NCBI RefSeq assembly: GCF_004118935.1 | Contig: NZ_CP035375.1 | Coordinates: 2,914,001-2,978,000, forward strand | Reading direction: 5' to 3' | Length of the DNA stretch: 64,000 nucleotides | Source: Salinibacterium sp. UTAS2018 | GTDB lineage: Bacteria; Actinomycetota; Actinomycetes; Actinomycetales; Microbacteriaceae | In this document: positions 1-8,612 of the stretch, piece after piece | Numbering within the stretch: position 1 is the first letter of the stretch | Layout of the letters: each line of letters opens with the position of its first letter | Notes under the pieces: model-generated | What the model was told of the DNA's origin: nothing | The model's input: only the letters and a program-made list of their open reading frames with translations | Database searches by the model: none | Made by a program: the position numbers and the translations under genes

Positions 1-30
1 CACTCATCTTTAACGCGAACTCCTCTTAAC

Positions 31-73
31 CGCGAAGGGCCCCAACACCACCACAGTGTTGGGGCCCTTCGCG
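31..73. terminator. Perfect 18-bp inverted repeat, probable terminator of the permease gene
   Basis: Arms at 31-48 and 56-73 are exact reverse complements with a 7-nt loop. It lies 7 nt past the stop codon of the minus-strand permease. Neither strand has a clear U-tract after the stem, as is common in actinobacteria. Confidence 0.8.
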
Positions 74-80
74 TGGATCG

Positions 81-1577
81 TTAGGAGATAACGTCTTGCA
101 GCAGTTCTTCGTGGAGGTCCTTGCGAACCATCGACACAACGTAGCCGATCACCAGGGCGATGAAGGGCGACAGTACGAGGAACCAACCGAAGGCATTGAG
201 GCCGAAGGCGGTCACGGTCGGGTCGACTCCCTCAGCGAGCGTGAGGTCACCGGCGAGGAGGCCGAAGCGTGACATCAGCAGGTACTCGGCGAGCACGAGT
301 CCGATGAATGCCAAGACCGGCGCAATCATCGTCACGAAGATGTTTTCGGTGCCCTTGTTCTTGAGGAAGAAGCTGATGATCGCGACGCAGACGAGCGCTT
401 CGATCAGCACAATCGCCACTACGGCGAGACCACTGAACCAGAAGAACATGTTGCCGACGGGGTCGAGCTGGAATGCGGCGAACAGCACGATGACAACACC
501 GCTAATGATCGACACGATGATGGATGCGCGACCGGGGGCTCCGCGACCGTTCACGGTTCCCACCGAGCTCGCCAATACGCCACCGCGGCCAAGCGCGAAG
601 AGGTAGCGGCTTGCGGCGTTCTGGAAAGCGAGCAGTCCAGCAAACATGCTCGTGAGCACGAGGATGCTCATCAGCGTCGCAAGCCACGGGCCGACGTATT
701 CGCTCGCGAGCGTGAAGAGTACAGCGGCGGGGTCTTCGAGGCCGCCTGAACGTTCGAGCGTCTGGTCAATAACGTTCGAGGCGCCCATTCCCGTAACAAG
801 GGCGAAAGCGGTGAAGGCAAACAGCACAGTGATGAGGCCAACAGCGAGGTAGGTGGCGCGCGGTACGGCACGCTTCGGGTTGACACTTTCTTCGCCGTAG
901 ATAGCGGTTGCTTCGAAGCCGATGAAGGATGCAAACGCAAACGCGAAGGCGATACCGGCGGAACCGGCAAGACCACCGGCAAGGATGAGATCGGGCGAGA
1001 ACGATGCACCCCAGTTGAGTCCTTCTGGCCCACCGTCGGCGAGGATCGCAACAGCAGCGATCACAAGAACGATGAGTTCGGCGATCATCAGCACACCGAG
1101 CACCTTGGCGCCGATGTCGACGCGCAACAGCGAGAGTGCGGTGACGGCGATCCACGCGAGGAGAGTCCAGGCCCACCAAGGGAGGAGCCCGACTTGCCCG
1201 GCCATGACGCCGCCGAAGAATCCGTAGATGGCGAGCTGGATGGTGAGGTACGCGAGGATCGACACGAACGACGAGGCGATCCCGGCGTGGCGGCCGAGCC
1301 CACGACCGACGTAAGCGAAGAAGGCGCCGGTGTTGGTGACGCGTTGGCTCATCGCGGCGTAGCCGACGCTGAACAAGAGAAGCACGATGCCGGCGAAGAG
1401 GTAGGCGCCGGGGGCGGCGGCTCCGTTACCCAGAACGATAGCGACGGGAACGGCGCCGGTCATTCCGAGAAGTGGCGCGGCGGCGGCCACGACAAAGAAG
1501 ACGATTCCGATTACGCCGAGTCGCCCTTTGCGCAGGGTTCGATCGGGGCTTTCCTGGGATTTTTGGTCAAGCGCCAT
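81..1577 (-). CDS. APC superfamily amino acid/amine permease
   Basis: A 498-residue, almost entirely hydrophobic protein. After a hydrophilic N-terminus of about 25 residues come roughly a dozen membrane segments with the glycine-rich first helix and the GFE...E...R..P.A stretch in the middle that are typical of APC-family permeases. It should import an amino acid or amine by cation symport or exchange. The start chosen is the ATG at 1577, which has GAGGAG about 7 nt upstream; an in-frame ATG at 1640 lacks one. It is divergent from the acetoacetate-decarboxylase-like gene, and the 142-nt gap carries two copies of a palindromic site shared with the P450 and dehydrogenase promoters. The neighbouring gamma-glutamyl ligase and amidotransferase suggest an amine substrate (inference). 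Confidence 0.9.
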   Translation of the reverse strand: MALDQKSQESPDRTLRKGRLGVIGIVFFVVAAAAPLLGMTGAVPVAIVLGNGAAAPGAYLFAGIVLLLFSVGYAAMSQRVTNTGAFFAYVGRGLGRHAGIASSFVSILAYLTIQLAIYGFFGGVMAGQVGLLPWWAWTLLAWIAVTALSLLRVDIGAKVLGVLMIAELIVLVIAAVAILADGGPEGLNWGASFSPDLILAGGLAGSAGIAFAFAFASFIGFEATAIYGEESVNPKRAVPRATYLAVGLITVLFAFTAFALVTGMGASNVIDQTLERSGGLEDPAAVLFTLASEYVGPWLATLMSILVLTSMFAGLLAFQNAASRYLFALGRGGVLASSVGTVNGRGAPGRASIIVSIISGVVIVLFAAFQLDPVGNMFFWFSGLAVVAIVLIEALVCVAIISFFLKNKGTENIFVTMIAPVLAFIGLVLAEYLLMSRFGLLAGDLTLAEGVDPTVTAFGLNAFGWFLVLSPFIALVIGYVVSMVRKDLHEELLQDVIS

Positions 1578-1610
1578 AGTGAAACTCCTCATTGAGTTCT
1601 GAATCAAGTC

Positions 1611-1624
1611 GTCCGTATCCGAAC
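1611..1624 (-). promoter_or_regulatory. Putative operator copy A (permease promoter side)
   Basis: Read on the minus strand this is GTTCGGATACGGAC, a near-palindrome differing by one base from copy B at 1683-1696. It lies 34 nt upstream of the permease start. Part of a six-copy motif in this island. Confidence 0.55.
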
Positions 1625-1682
1625 GAGTTGCGTTCAACAATGGCGAAGACAGGGTGTCTTAGTCAAGCGTTTTCAGAAATTC

Positions 1683-1696
1683 ATTCGGATACGAAC
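1683..1696 (+). promoter_or_regulatory. Putative operator copy B overlapping the -35 of the decarboxylase-like gene
   Basis: ATTCGGATACGAAC contains the perfect palindrome TTCG-GATA-CGAA. It overlaps the likely -35 hexamer (1684-1689) of the next gene, the position expected for a repressor site. Confidence 0.6.
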
Positions 1697-1712
1697 CGTT
1701 TTGGGCTACACT
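1684..1712 (+). promoter_or_regulatory. Leaderless promoter of the acetoacetate-decarboxylase-like gene
   Basis: A -35-like TTCGGA (1684-1689) and a -10 TACACT (1707-1712) are separated by 17 nt. The -10 ends 7 nt before the ATG at 1720, and no Shine-Dalgarno sequence precedes the start. Confidence 0.55.
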
Positions 1713-1719
1713 CTGGCGC

Positions 1720-2529
1720 ATGACCGAACTCAATGGATTCCTTCCTCCCCTCACGCCGCGCGGGTCAAGTTCGCTCGTGCCGAAGATGCCCTGGTACTAC
1801 TCGGGAACGCTACTCACTGTCGAGTACTTGACCGATCCAGCCAACGTACGCGCGATCCTTCCTGACGATATTGACCTCGCTCCCGAACAACCTGGCGCCG
1901 TTGCCATTGTCTGGGCCGACTGGCAGTCCTGCAGCACGGGCGGCCTCGAACTGCTCGACCCCGTGCGCGCGCAGTACCTCGAAGCGTTCATGGTGGTGCG
2001 CTGCTCCCACAAGGGCATCGTCTATAGCCGCTGCGTCGCCATCTGGGTCAACAAAGACTTCGCTATCGGCCGCGGTTGGTTCCAGGGCTACCCCAAGAAG
2101 CTCGGCAACATTGCCGTTACGCGAGTCTTCAACAAGGGCAGGGCCACCCCCAAGCTCGAGAACGGCGGCCAGTTCGGAGCGTCGATCGCCGCCTACGACC
2201 ACCGCCTCGCTTCTGCCGTCGTCACGTTGCGCGAGCCCGCCGAAAGCAATGGCTTCGTCAATGGCCACAAGATGCTGCACAGCCGCTTCATGCCCTCCAT
2301 CAGCAAGGATGCGGGAATGTCGCTCGACCAGCTCATCACCATGGGCGGCACCGACGTCGAGATTGGCGAGACCTGGAAGGGCGATGCCGAACTTCACCTT
2401 GAAGACTCGCAGTGGGATGAGCTGCATTCAATCCTGCCCGTGCAAGAGATTCTCGGCGGCTACTACCGCGAGATCGGAGTCACCTTCAACGGTGGCGAAC
2501 TCGTAGAAGACCGCTCACAGGCGATCTAA
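1720..2529 (+). CDS. Acetoacetate decarboxylase family protein
   Basis: A 269-residue soluble protein with the ADC-family fold signature. The GYPKKLG segment at about residues 122-128 holds the lysine pair that in true acetoacetate decarboxylase forms the Schiff base, preceded by the conserved Y-x-E-A-F-M and V-x-S-R-C stretches. Family members decarboxylate beta-keto acids or act as hydratases and aldolase-like enzymes on related keto acids, so the substrate cannot be read from sequence. Its divergent partner is an APC permease, and its promoter overlaps an operator-like palindrome shared with the downstream catabolic genes. A role late in degradation of the imported compound is an inference. 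Confidence 0.85.
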   Translation: MTELNGFLPPLTPRGSSSLVPKMPWYYSGTLLTVEYLTDPANVRAILPDDIDLAPEQPGAVAIVWADWQSCSTGGLELLDPVRAQYLEAFMVVRCSHKGIVYSRCVAIWVNKDFAIGRGWFQGYPKKLGNIAVTRVFNKGRATPKLENGGQFGASIAAYDHRLASAVVTLREPAESNGFVNGHKMLHSRFMPSISKDAGMSLDQLITMGGTDVEIGETWKGDAELHLEDSQWDELHSILPVQEILGGYYREIGVTFNGGELVEDRSQAI

Positions 2530-2604
2530 GCGCCGACTGCGGCCGCGGCATCCGCTCGCTGCTGCAGTCGACACCGCCGCTCACAGTGGCTTACAGCGCG
2601 ACAC

Positions 2605-2641
2605 AGAAAAGCCCCGCCGATTCGCTCGGCGGGGCTTTTCT
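2605..2641. terminator. Bidirectional hairpin terminator between converging genes
   Basis: Perfect 16-bp arms at 2605-2620 and 2626-2641 with a 5-nt loop. The stem carries AAAA on one side and TTTT on the other, so it can act on both strands. It sits between the ADC-like gene and the converging glutamine-synthetase-family gene. Confidence 0.85.
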
Positions 2642-2662
2642 GGCGTCGTATTCGTTACCGGC

Positions 2663-4009
2663 TTAATAATCGGCGAAGTACTCGTCGATCTCCCACTGGC
2701 TCACGTCGCGCGTTGCCTTGTCTGAGACGGCATCTTCGTAGCGCATCACCTCGTCACGCTTGAGCACGCTGAAGACGTCGATGACGGTGCTGCCCATGGT
2801 GTCGCGCATCACCGTGTCGGCGTCGAGGGCGTCGAGCGCGGCAGTGAGGGTCATGGGCAAGATGTCAGCCGATTCGTCTTCGTAGGCCCAGCCTTCGACT
2901 GCTGTGGGGGCAGTCAGCTTGCGCTTGATCCCGTCGAGGCCAGCAGCGAGAGTGGATGCGATGAGCAGGTACGGGTTCGCTGCCGGGTCGCCGAGGCGAA
3001 CTTCGAGTCGCGTGCCTGCGCCGCGCTCCGGCGGTACCCGCAGCATGGCGCTGCGGTTGTCGTGGCCCCAGTTGGCGCGGTACGGAGCCAGAGTGTCGGG
3101 CCCAAGGCGCTTGTAGGCGTTTACGGTGGGGTTCGAGAGCGCTGCGAGTGAACCCGCGTGGGCGAGGATGCCGCCGATCATGTGGTTGGCCATCTCTGAG
3201 AGCCCAGAGCCGCCATCCGACATGATGTTGTTGCCGTCTTTGTCGACGACCGAGAAGTGCAGGTGGAAGCCGCTGCCACCCTCGTCGTCCCAGGGCTTGC
3301 CCACGAAGAGCGCGTGCTTGCCGGTGCGAGCGACGATGTCGCGAACCGCGGTCTTGAAGAGGAAAGTGCGGTCGGCGGCATCCAGAGCCTCGCTGTGCCA
3401 GAGGTTGATCTCATACTGTGCGGGGCTGAACTCGTGGTTGCCGGCGAAAACGCCAATGTCCATGCCGTCGAGCATGCGCATGAGGTTCAAAAACTGCCCG
3501 CCGGGGTCGACGTGCTCGCCGGTTGTGTAGACGCGACCGGTGCGGCTGAGGCTGCGGCTCCAGCCGTTCTCTTCGTCGTAGTTGGCGATGTAGAACTCAA
3601 GTTCGGGGCCCACAGTGGGGGTGAGGCCAAGGGCGGCGTATTCGGCGATGACCTTCTGTAGCACCGAGCGCGGTGCTACTTCGCTGACGCTGTGATCGGG
3701 GTTGAACGCGTCTCCGATAACGAGCGCCACTCCGGGTTCCCACGGCATCATCGTGAGGGTATCGGGGTCAATCTGTGTGAGAAGGTCGGGCAGCCCGGAT
3801 GACATGATGTCGTTTCCATCGAGCACGCCGCCGCCGGTCGTGGTTACCCAGACGCCTTGGCAGAACAGGGGAGACTTCGCGCGGTGCAATTGGCTGACGA
3901 GGAGATCTTTTGAACGGGTGATTCCCAGTACATCCGGGAAGATCAGGCGCAGAACATCGATCCCTTTTGCCTGCAGGTCTGTTTGGAGTGCTGCTATGTC
4001 GAGAGTCAT
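2663..4009 (-). CDS. Glutamine synthetase family protein (probable gamma-glutamyl-amine ligase)
   Basis: A 448-residue protein with the GS beta-grasp N-terminus and the catalytic C-terminal domain. The metal and glutamate-binding segments PELEFYI and FHLHFS and the later NPYLLIAS stretch are all visible. Its divergence from housekeeping GlnA, and its place beside an APC permease, a class I amidotransferase and an amine-forming PLP decarboxylase, point to the PuuA/GlnA3/GlnA4-type subgroup, which gamma-glutamylates polyamines or monoamines. That assignment is an inference from context. The start at 4009 has GGAGG 5-6 nt upstream; an in-frame ATG 30 nt earlier does not. It is divergent from the amidotransferase gene across a perfect 22-bp palindrome. 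Confidence 0.85.
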   Translation of the reverse strand: MTLDIAALQTDLQAKGIDVLRLIFPDVLGITRSKDLLVSQLHRAKSPLFCQGVWVTTTGGGVLDGNDIMSSGLPDLLTQIDPDTLTMMPWEPGVALVIGDAFNPDHSVSEVAPRSVLQKVIAEYAALGLTPTVGPELEFYIANYDEENGWSRSLSRTGRVYTTGEHVDPGGQFLNLMRMLDGMDIGVFAGNHEFSPAQYEINLWHSEALDAADRTFLFKTAVRDIVARTGKHALFVGKPWDDEGGSGFHLHFSVVDKDGNNIMSDGGSGLSEMANHMIGGILAHAGSLAALSNPTVNAYKRLGPDTLAPYRANWGHDNRSAMLRVPPERGAGTRLEVRLGDPAANPYLLIASTLAAGLDGIKRKLTAPTAVEGWAYEDESADILPMTLTAALDALDADTVMRDTMGSTVIDVFSVLKRDEVMRYEDAVSDKATRDVSQWEIDEYFADY

Positions 4010-4026
4010 TCTTCCTCCGAAAAATA

Positions 4027-4048
4027 AATCGTTCGGCACTGAACGATT
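4027..4048. promoter_or_regulatory. Perfect 8-6-8 palindrome (operator copy C)
   Basis: AATCGTTC and GAACGATT flank a 6-nt spacer in the gap between the divergent ligase and amidotransferase genes. The centre (4031-4044) reads GTTCGGCACTGAAC and matches the island's RTTYGG...AAY motif. Confidence 0.6.
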
Positions 4049-4118
4049 AGTGAGATACTAAGCCACAGAGCGGTGTGGCTGTCCACTCATCGCGAGAATT
4101 TACCGGAAAGGTACACAG

Positions 4119-4826
4119 ATGAGAGCCCTCTTGGTGCAACACGATCACGTCACCGCCAGCGGCCCAGTGGGCCACCGCCTCCGGGAGCGCGGCTTCGAAA
4201 TCGACGAGATCATGGTTGTCACCGAAGAGAATTTCGAGAACCCGAACGTTAATTTTGAATTTCCGGATGTCTCGGGCTACGACCTCGTCGTTCCCATGGG
4301 AGCCCCGTGGGGCGCGTGGGATGACGGCTGCATTGGCAAGTGGTTGACTCCGGAACTGGAGTGGGTGCGCTCCGCCATCGAGGCGGACATCCCGGTGCTG
4401 GGCATTTGTTTCGGTGGTCAGCTGATCGCACGGGCGCTCGGCGGCACGGTGGCTCGTGGCGCTCAATCAGAAATCGGTTGGAAAACGATTTACAGCGATG
4501 ACACCTCGCTGGTCTCCAACGGTCCCTGGTTTCAGTTTCACTACGACCAGTGGACGATGCCCGAAGGCGCCGTCGAAATCGCTCGCAACCCGATCGCACC
4601 TCAAGCATTCACCTACGGCCGCAGCTTGGCCGTGCAGTTTCATCCCGAACTCAATTCGGCAATTTTGGAAGGCTGGCTTGATCAGGGTGGTATCAACGAA
4701 GTGATCGCGAGCGGGCAGAATCCTGAGATCATGATCGCTCAAACCCGCGACGAAGAGGGCCGTGCCGCTGAACGCACGGCAGCCCTCGTGGATGCTTTCC
4801 TGGAGCGAATAGCCAAGCTCGTCTAG
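4119..4826 (+). CDS. Type 1 glutamine amidotransferase domain protein
   Basis: A stand-alone 235-residue class I GATase. The nucleophile Cys lies in GICFGGQ (about residue 90), and the catalytic His-x-Glu in VQFHPE (about residue 175). A GMP-synthase-like domain of this kind hydrolyses gamma-glutamyl amides, usually glutamine, releasing the amine or ammonia. No synthetase domain is fused. Next to a gamma-glutamyl ligase it could be the hydrolase that removes the glutamyl group after oxidation, as PuuD does in the putrescine pathway, although PuuD belongs to a different subfamily (inference). GGAAAGG lies about 9 nt before the ATG. It converges on the cupin gene with 24 nt between them. Confidence 0.85.
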   Translation: MRALLVQHDHVTASGPVGHRLRERGFEIDEIMVVTEENFENPNVNFEFPDVSGYDLVVPMGAPWGAWDDGCIGKWLTPELEWVRSAIEADIPVLGICFGGQLIARALGGTVARGAQSEIGWKTIYSDDTSLVSNGPWFQFHYDQWTMPEGAVEIARNPIAPQAFTYGRSLAVQFHPELNSAILEGWLDQGGINEVIASGQNPEIMIAQTRDEEGRAAERTAALVDAFLERIAKLV

Positions 4827-4850
4827 CGGCGGCGGGGGCGTCGCTGACCG

Positions 4851-5186
4851 CTACTGAGCTTTAATAACCGTGAGCAAAATCACGGAATCTTCGAGCGCAT
4901 CCACGGCATGGATCTCAGCGGGAATCGGCAGCAGATCGCCCGGCTTGCCTTCCCACGATTCGTCGGCGGACCGCAGTGCGATGTGTCCGACGAGTACCTG
5001 CAGTGTTGCTTCGCCGGGGCTGGAGTGCTCGGAGAGCCCTTCACCAGCCCGCATCGCCATCACCGTTTGTCTGAGCTGGGCATCGCGCCCGCCGCACACC
5101 GTCACGGCGCTGCGGCCGTTGTTCGAGGCGAGAGCGCTCGCCAATTCCTGAGAAGCAAGCTCGGTCAAAGAAACAGTGGTGTTCAT
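4851..5186 (-). CDS. Small single-domain cupin protein
   Basis: A 111-residue protein with one cupin barrel: the segments around ELRQTVMAMRAGEG, GEATLQVLVG and KPGDLLPIPAEIHAV correspond to the two cupin motifs. The metal-binding histidines are reduced; one sits in the second motif and one in the middle. Such small cupins may bind a small ligand or act as isomerases or stress proteins, and no reaction can be assigned. The start is the ATG at 5186 with AAAGG about 10 nt upstream; translation from 5219 would add 11 residues without support. It is the last gene of a minus-strand run with the PLP decarboxylase and the P450. Confidence 0.75.
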   Translation of the reverse strand: MNTTVSLTELASQELASALASNNGRSAVTVCGGRDAQLRQTVMAMRAGEGLSEHSSPGEATLQVLVGHIALRSADESWEGKPGDLLPIPAEIHAVDALEDSVILLTVIKAQ

Positions 5187-5273
5187 CTCGTCACGCCTTT
5201 CGTGCACGGTCGGCGTCATCGCCGTGGGGCAAAGCTACCGCAGTCGGTACTGGTGCTGCGCGAAGCGGGCCTG

Positions 5274-6644
5274 CTAGCGGAGCGTCTCCAGCGCCGCCAT
5301 GACCTTCGCAGCCTCGGTATCCGGGTTCACGAACGCGAGCCGCAACACCGTTTGACCACGCCATTTCGTCGGTACGCACAGGATGACGCCGTCGTGCGCC
5401 ACTTGCTTCGACCACGCCGAATACTGCTCCGCTGTCCACCCGCTCCGCACAAAGAGCAGCACTGAGAGCTCGGGCTCACGCACGAGTTCGAGGTAGTCGG
5501 TCGCGTCGATTGCGCGGGCGACTTCGCGAGCGGTCGACACCGAGGCTTCAACCGCATCCCGATACTTGTCGGTGCCGTGGGTGGCGAGGCTGAACCACAG
5601 TGGAAGGCCTCGCACGCGCCGCGAGAGGTGCAGGGCGAGCTCGCTGGGGTTCGACTCGTTGCGGTCAATGGCATCCAAATAGCTGGCGTGCTGAGAGTGC
5701 ACGGCCCGCGCCAGCTGGGGTTCGCGATAGATCAGCGCACAGCAGTCGTAGGGGGCGAAGAGCCACTTATGCGGGTCGACGATAAAGCTGTCTGCTCGTT
5801 CGATGCCGTCAAAGAGGGGGCGGATGCTCGGGGCGGCGAGCCCTGCGCCACCGTAGGCGCCGTCAACGTGCATCCAAACACCGAACTCTTCGCAGACGTC
5901 GGCGATATCGGCCAGGTCGTCGACAAGGCCCTCGTTAGTTGTTCCGGCCGATGCGACCACCGCAAACACGTTCGGGTTCTGTTCGAGAACGGCGCGCAGC
6001 GCTGCCCCGGTCATGTGCCCGCGATCATCGATCGGCACGTCAACCCGATCCACGTCGAGCGCTTTCGCGGCCGAATTGATCGACGAGTGAGCATTGGAGG
6101 TGTAGGCCAGTTGCCAGCCGCCAGCGGGGCGACCACCGCGTCGCGTTTTGGCGGTTTCGCGGGCAGTCATGAGCGCTGAGAGGTTGCCCGAGGTGCCGCC
6201 GGAGACGAAAGTGCCGCCGGCAGTATCGGGCCAATCGAGCAGTCCGATAATCCACTGCAGCGCTTGGTTCTCAGCGAAGATTGCGCCAGCACCCGACTCC
6301 CAGAGGCCGCCAAAAATGTTAGCGGAACTCGTGACGAGGTCGAAGGCTACTGCCGCCCGGGTAGGGGCGGCAGCGATATAAGCGAGGTTCAGCGGGTCAT
6401 CCTGAGCCCGCGTTGCAGGTTCAAGAATCTCATCGAAAATACGCAACGCTTCCGCGCCGCCGATGCCCTCCGGGCGGATCGCGTGACCAACCGCGGCTGC
6501 CAAATCGGCCGCTGGCCGCGCCGTCGAATACGGATCAGTCTCACGGACCATTCTCTTGGAGGTCCAGTCAATGGCGAGCTGAACTATTTCAGTCTCATCG
6601 CCCCAGACAGCGTGGGGTCTGCCCTGCGGCCGAACTTCGCTCAT
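5274..6644 (-). CDS. Group II PLP-dependent amino acid decarboxylase
   Basis: A 456-residue fold-type I PLP enzyme. The Schiff-base lysine is in DPHKWLF, the PLP-ring aspartate in HVDGAYGG, and the SGGTSGNL phosphate-binding turn is intact. This arrangement is that of aromatic-L-amino-acid, glutamate and diaminobutyrate decarboxylases. It should release CO2 from an amino acid to give an amine. An aromatic substrate (tyrosine or DOPA giving tyramine or dopamine) would connect it to the homoprotocatechuate enzymes encoded nearby, but that is an inference. The start codon is 21 nt from the P450 stop, suggesting co-transcription P450-decarboxylase-cupin. Confidence 0.85.
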   Translation of the reverse strand: MSEVRPQGRPHAVWGDETEIVQLAIDWTSKRMVRETDPYSTARPAADLAAAVGHAIRPEGIGGAEALRIFDEILEPATRAQDDPLNLAYIAAAPTRAAVAFDLVTSSANIFGGLWESGAGAIFAENQALQWIIGLLDWPDTAGGTFVSGGTSGNLSALMTARETAKTRRGGRPAGGWQLAYTSNAHSSINSAAKALDVDRVDVPIDDRGHMTGAALRAVLEQNPNVFAVVASAGTTNEGLVDDLADIADVCEEFGVWMHVDGAYGGAGLAAPSIRPLFDGIERADSFIVDPHKWLFAPYDCCALIYREPQLARAVHSQHASYLDAIDRNESNPSELALHLSRRVRGLPLWFSLATHGTDKYRDAVEASVSTAREVARAIDATDYLELVREPELSVLLFVRSGWTAEQYSAWSKQVAHDGVILCVPTKWRGQTVLRLAFVNPDTEAAKVMAALETLR

Positions 6645-6665
6645 GCAACTACCTCGCTCATGTGC

Positions 6666-7919
6666 CTACTTTGCTAGTTCGACGCGTACCGGGAGTCGTT
6701 TGATTCCGTTGACGAAATTGCTGCGCAGACGGTCAGGCTCACTGAGCTTCGTCATTCCCGAGATGCGGGGCAACAGGTTCTCGAACATAATACGGATCTC
6801 AAGGCGTGCCAGTGAGTTTCCGAGACACATGTGCGGGCCACCGCGACCGAACGCCATGTGCTCGTTCGGGTTGCGGGTGACATCCATCTTGTAAGGATCT
6901 TCAAAGATCTCGGGGTCGCGGTTGCCGGCAGCGAACCACGTGACAACTTTCTGGCCTTCCTTGATCGCTTGACCATTGATCTCGGTGTCCTTGGTCGCGG
7001 TGCGACGGAAGTGGTAAACCGGGCTGGCCATGCGCAAGAACTCTTCGACCGCCCACGGGATGAGTTCTGGTTTTTCTTGGAGTAGCTCAAGCTGGTCGGG
7101 GTTATCCATGAGGTAGTTCATGGAGTGCGTGATGGTGTGGCGTGTGGTCTCGTTGCCGGCGACGACGAGCAGCAGAAAGTAGCTATTGAAGTCGCGCTCG
7201 CTGAGCGCTTGGCCGTCCATCGGCGTCTGGTTGACGAGGCGCGACACGAGGTCGTTGCCGTCCTTGCCGCGACGCTGGTTGGCGAGGTCGTTGCCGTACT
7301 CGAAAACCTCCCGAGCTGCGGGGGAGCGGAAGGGCAGCAGTCGGAACTCTTCGCTCTCGGCGGAGCTTGCCAGTACGTCGGCGTGTTCCGGATCGTCGTT
7401 TCCGATCATCCGGTTGCCCCAGTCAATGAGCTTGTAAATGTCGGTGTCGGGCACATCGAGCATTTTGGCGAGAACCCGGATCGGGAAGTCGGCGGCCACC
7501 TGGTCGACGAATTCGAACTCGGGGTTCGCAAAGGCAGCATCAAGAGTGCTGGCAGTGAGGCCGCGAAGGAAAGTTTCGTAGCCGGCGACCGCACGGGGCG
7601 TGAACTCACCCTGCATGAGGCGGCGGAGCGCCCGGTGACGCACGCCATCCGTTTCGAGCATTGACTTGCGAGCTTCGATTTGGTCAGCGTCGAGCTCTTC
7701 GAGGTTGACGGTGCCGCGTTCGCTCGAGAACGTTTCGGTGTCGCGCAATACGGAAACGATGTCGTGGTAACGGGTGAGCGACCAGAAGCCGTGGTTGGGG
7801 GCTGGCTCTTCTGACCAGTGCACGGGGGCGTCAGTTCGAAGCTTGTCGAATACGTGCCAGGGTGTGCCGTTCTCGAACAGATCTAGGTCTGCCAGGGTGA
7901 CGTTCGCCATTGAAGTCAA
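6666..7919 (-). CDS. Cytochrome P450
   Basis: A soluble class I bacterial P450 of 417 residues. The I-helix oxygen-binding motif reads GNETTRH, the K-helix ExxR is EEFLRM, and the haem thiolate is the Cys in FGRGGPHMCLG (about residue 365). No membrane anchor is present. It needs a ferredoxin and reductase, which are encoded 4-6 kb away inside the hpa operon. The start is taken as TTG at 7919 because GGAGG lies exactly 6 nt upstream; the ATG at 7910 is 15 nt from that site and is the alternative (414 residues). It is divergent from marR, and a palindromic operator lies 17 nt upstream of the start. The substrate is unknown; hydroxylation of an aromatic intermediate would fit the context. Confidence 0.93.
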   Translation of the reverse strand: MTSMANVTLADLDLFENGTPWHVFDKLRTDAPVHWSEEPAPNHGFWSLTRYHDIVSVLRDTETFSSERGTVNLEELDADQIEARKSMLETDGVRHRALRRLMQGEFTPRAVAGYETFLRGLTASTLDAAFANPEFEFVDQVAADFPIRVLAKMLDVPDTDIYKLIDWGNRMIGNDDPEHADVLASSAESEEFRLLPFRSPAAREVFEYGNDLANQRRGKDGNDLVSRLVNQTPMDGQALSERDFNSYFLLLVVAGNETTRHTITHSMNYLMDNPDQLELLQEKPELIPWAVEEFLRMASPVYHFRRTATKDTEINGQAIKEGQKVVTWFAAGNRDPEIFEDPYKMDVTRNPNEHMAFGRGGPHMCLGNSLARLEIRIMFENLLPRISGMTKLSEPDRLRSNFVNGIKRLPVRVELAK

Positions 7920-7935
7920 CTCAATCCTCCGTGGG

Positions 7936-7953
7936 TTGTTTGGATACAAACAA
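7936..7953. promoter_or_regulatory. Perfect palindrome in the P450/marR gap (operator copy D)
   Basis: TTGTTTG-GATA-CAAACAA is an exact 7-4-7 inverted repeat. Its core GTTTGGATACAAAC shares GGATAC with the copies at 1611 and 1683. It is a likely site of the adjacent MarR regulator (inference). Confidence 0.65.
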
Positions 7954-8057
7954 TATGCCACATCGGCGCGTTTCTGTGAGCGATGTCCTCAAAAACTTTC
8001 TGAACGCCGGGGGTTAGATAGAGTAACCGCAGCTAAACGCGAGCAAGGGGACCCTCC

Positions 8058-8558
8058 GTGGCCGGACCACACACACTGACTGAGACTGAACGCCAAGTAC
8101 AAGCGAGAGTCGGCGGCCTTCCGCTGGACTACTCCGCAATGGCCGTAGCATCGAACCTTTTTCGGGCGGCAAACGCCGTGCGTAATCACTTCGAGCGCAC
8201 CGTGTTGTCGGAGCACAATCTCTCCTGGACAGCGTTTGTCGTTCTCTGGGTTACCTGGATCTGGGAGCCGATTGAAACTCGCCAGATCGCGCTTGAGGGA
8301 GGCTTCTCTAAAGCGACACTCACGGGAGTGCTCACGACTCTTGAGCGCCGTGGCTGGCTCACGCGCGAACGCAGCGAAACTGATGGTCGCCTCGTTGTGG
8401 TGAAGCTCACTGATCGTGGGCGCGAACTCATGACGGAACTCTTCCCTGCATTCAATCAGCAAGAGCAAGCGGTGGCGGGTCCGGTCGCGCCTGAGCGCCG
8501 CGAAGAGCTCGCCGACATGCTGCGCCTGATCACGGCGGGCGTCGAACCCAAGGGCTAA
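8058..8558 (+). CDS. MarR family transcriptional regulator
   Basis: A 166-residue winged-helix protein. Helix-turn-helix residues span roughly 75-100 (the GGFSKATLTGVLTTLERRGWL region), followed by the wing DGRLVVVKLTDRG, the hallmark MarR sequence. MarR proteins are usually ligand-released repressors of nearby catabolic genes. The start is GTG at 8058 with AAGGGG 8 nt before it. It is divergent from the P450 and directly upstream of hpaE, with palindromes in both flanking gaps. It is the natural candidate to bind the recurring RTTYGG-N5-AAY sites. Confidence 0.92.
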   Translation: MAGPHTLTETERQVQARVGGLPLDYSAMAVASNLFRAANAVRNHFERTVLSEHNLSWTAFVVLWVTWIWEPIETRQIALEGGFSKATLTGVLTTLERRGWLTRERSETDGRLVVVKLTDRGRELMTELFPAFNQQEQAVAGPVAPERREELADMLRLITAGVEPKG

Positions 8559-8588
8559 CGCTCACGCAATTTTTGGTGGTCGGATGCT

Positions 8589-8612
8589 CCAAACGCTTGT
8601 TTGGGCTCGAAT
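8589..8612. promoter_or_regulatory. Overlapping palindrome and operator copy E downstream of marR
   Basis: CCAAAC-GCTT-GTTTGG (8589-8604) is a perfect 6-4-6 inverted repeat. From 8599 the sequence GTTTGGGCTCGAAT also fits the island motif. Located 31 nt after the marR stop and 67 nt before hpaE. Confidence 0.5.
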
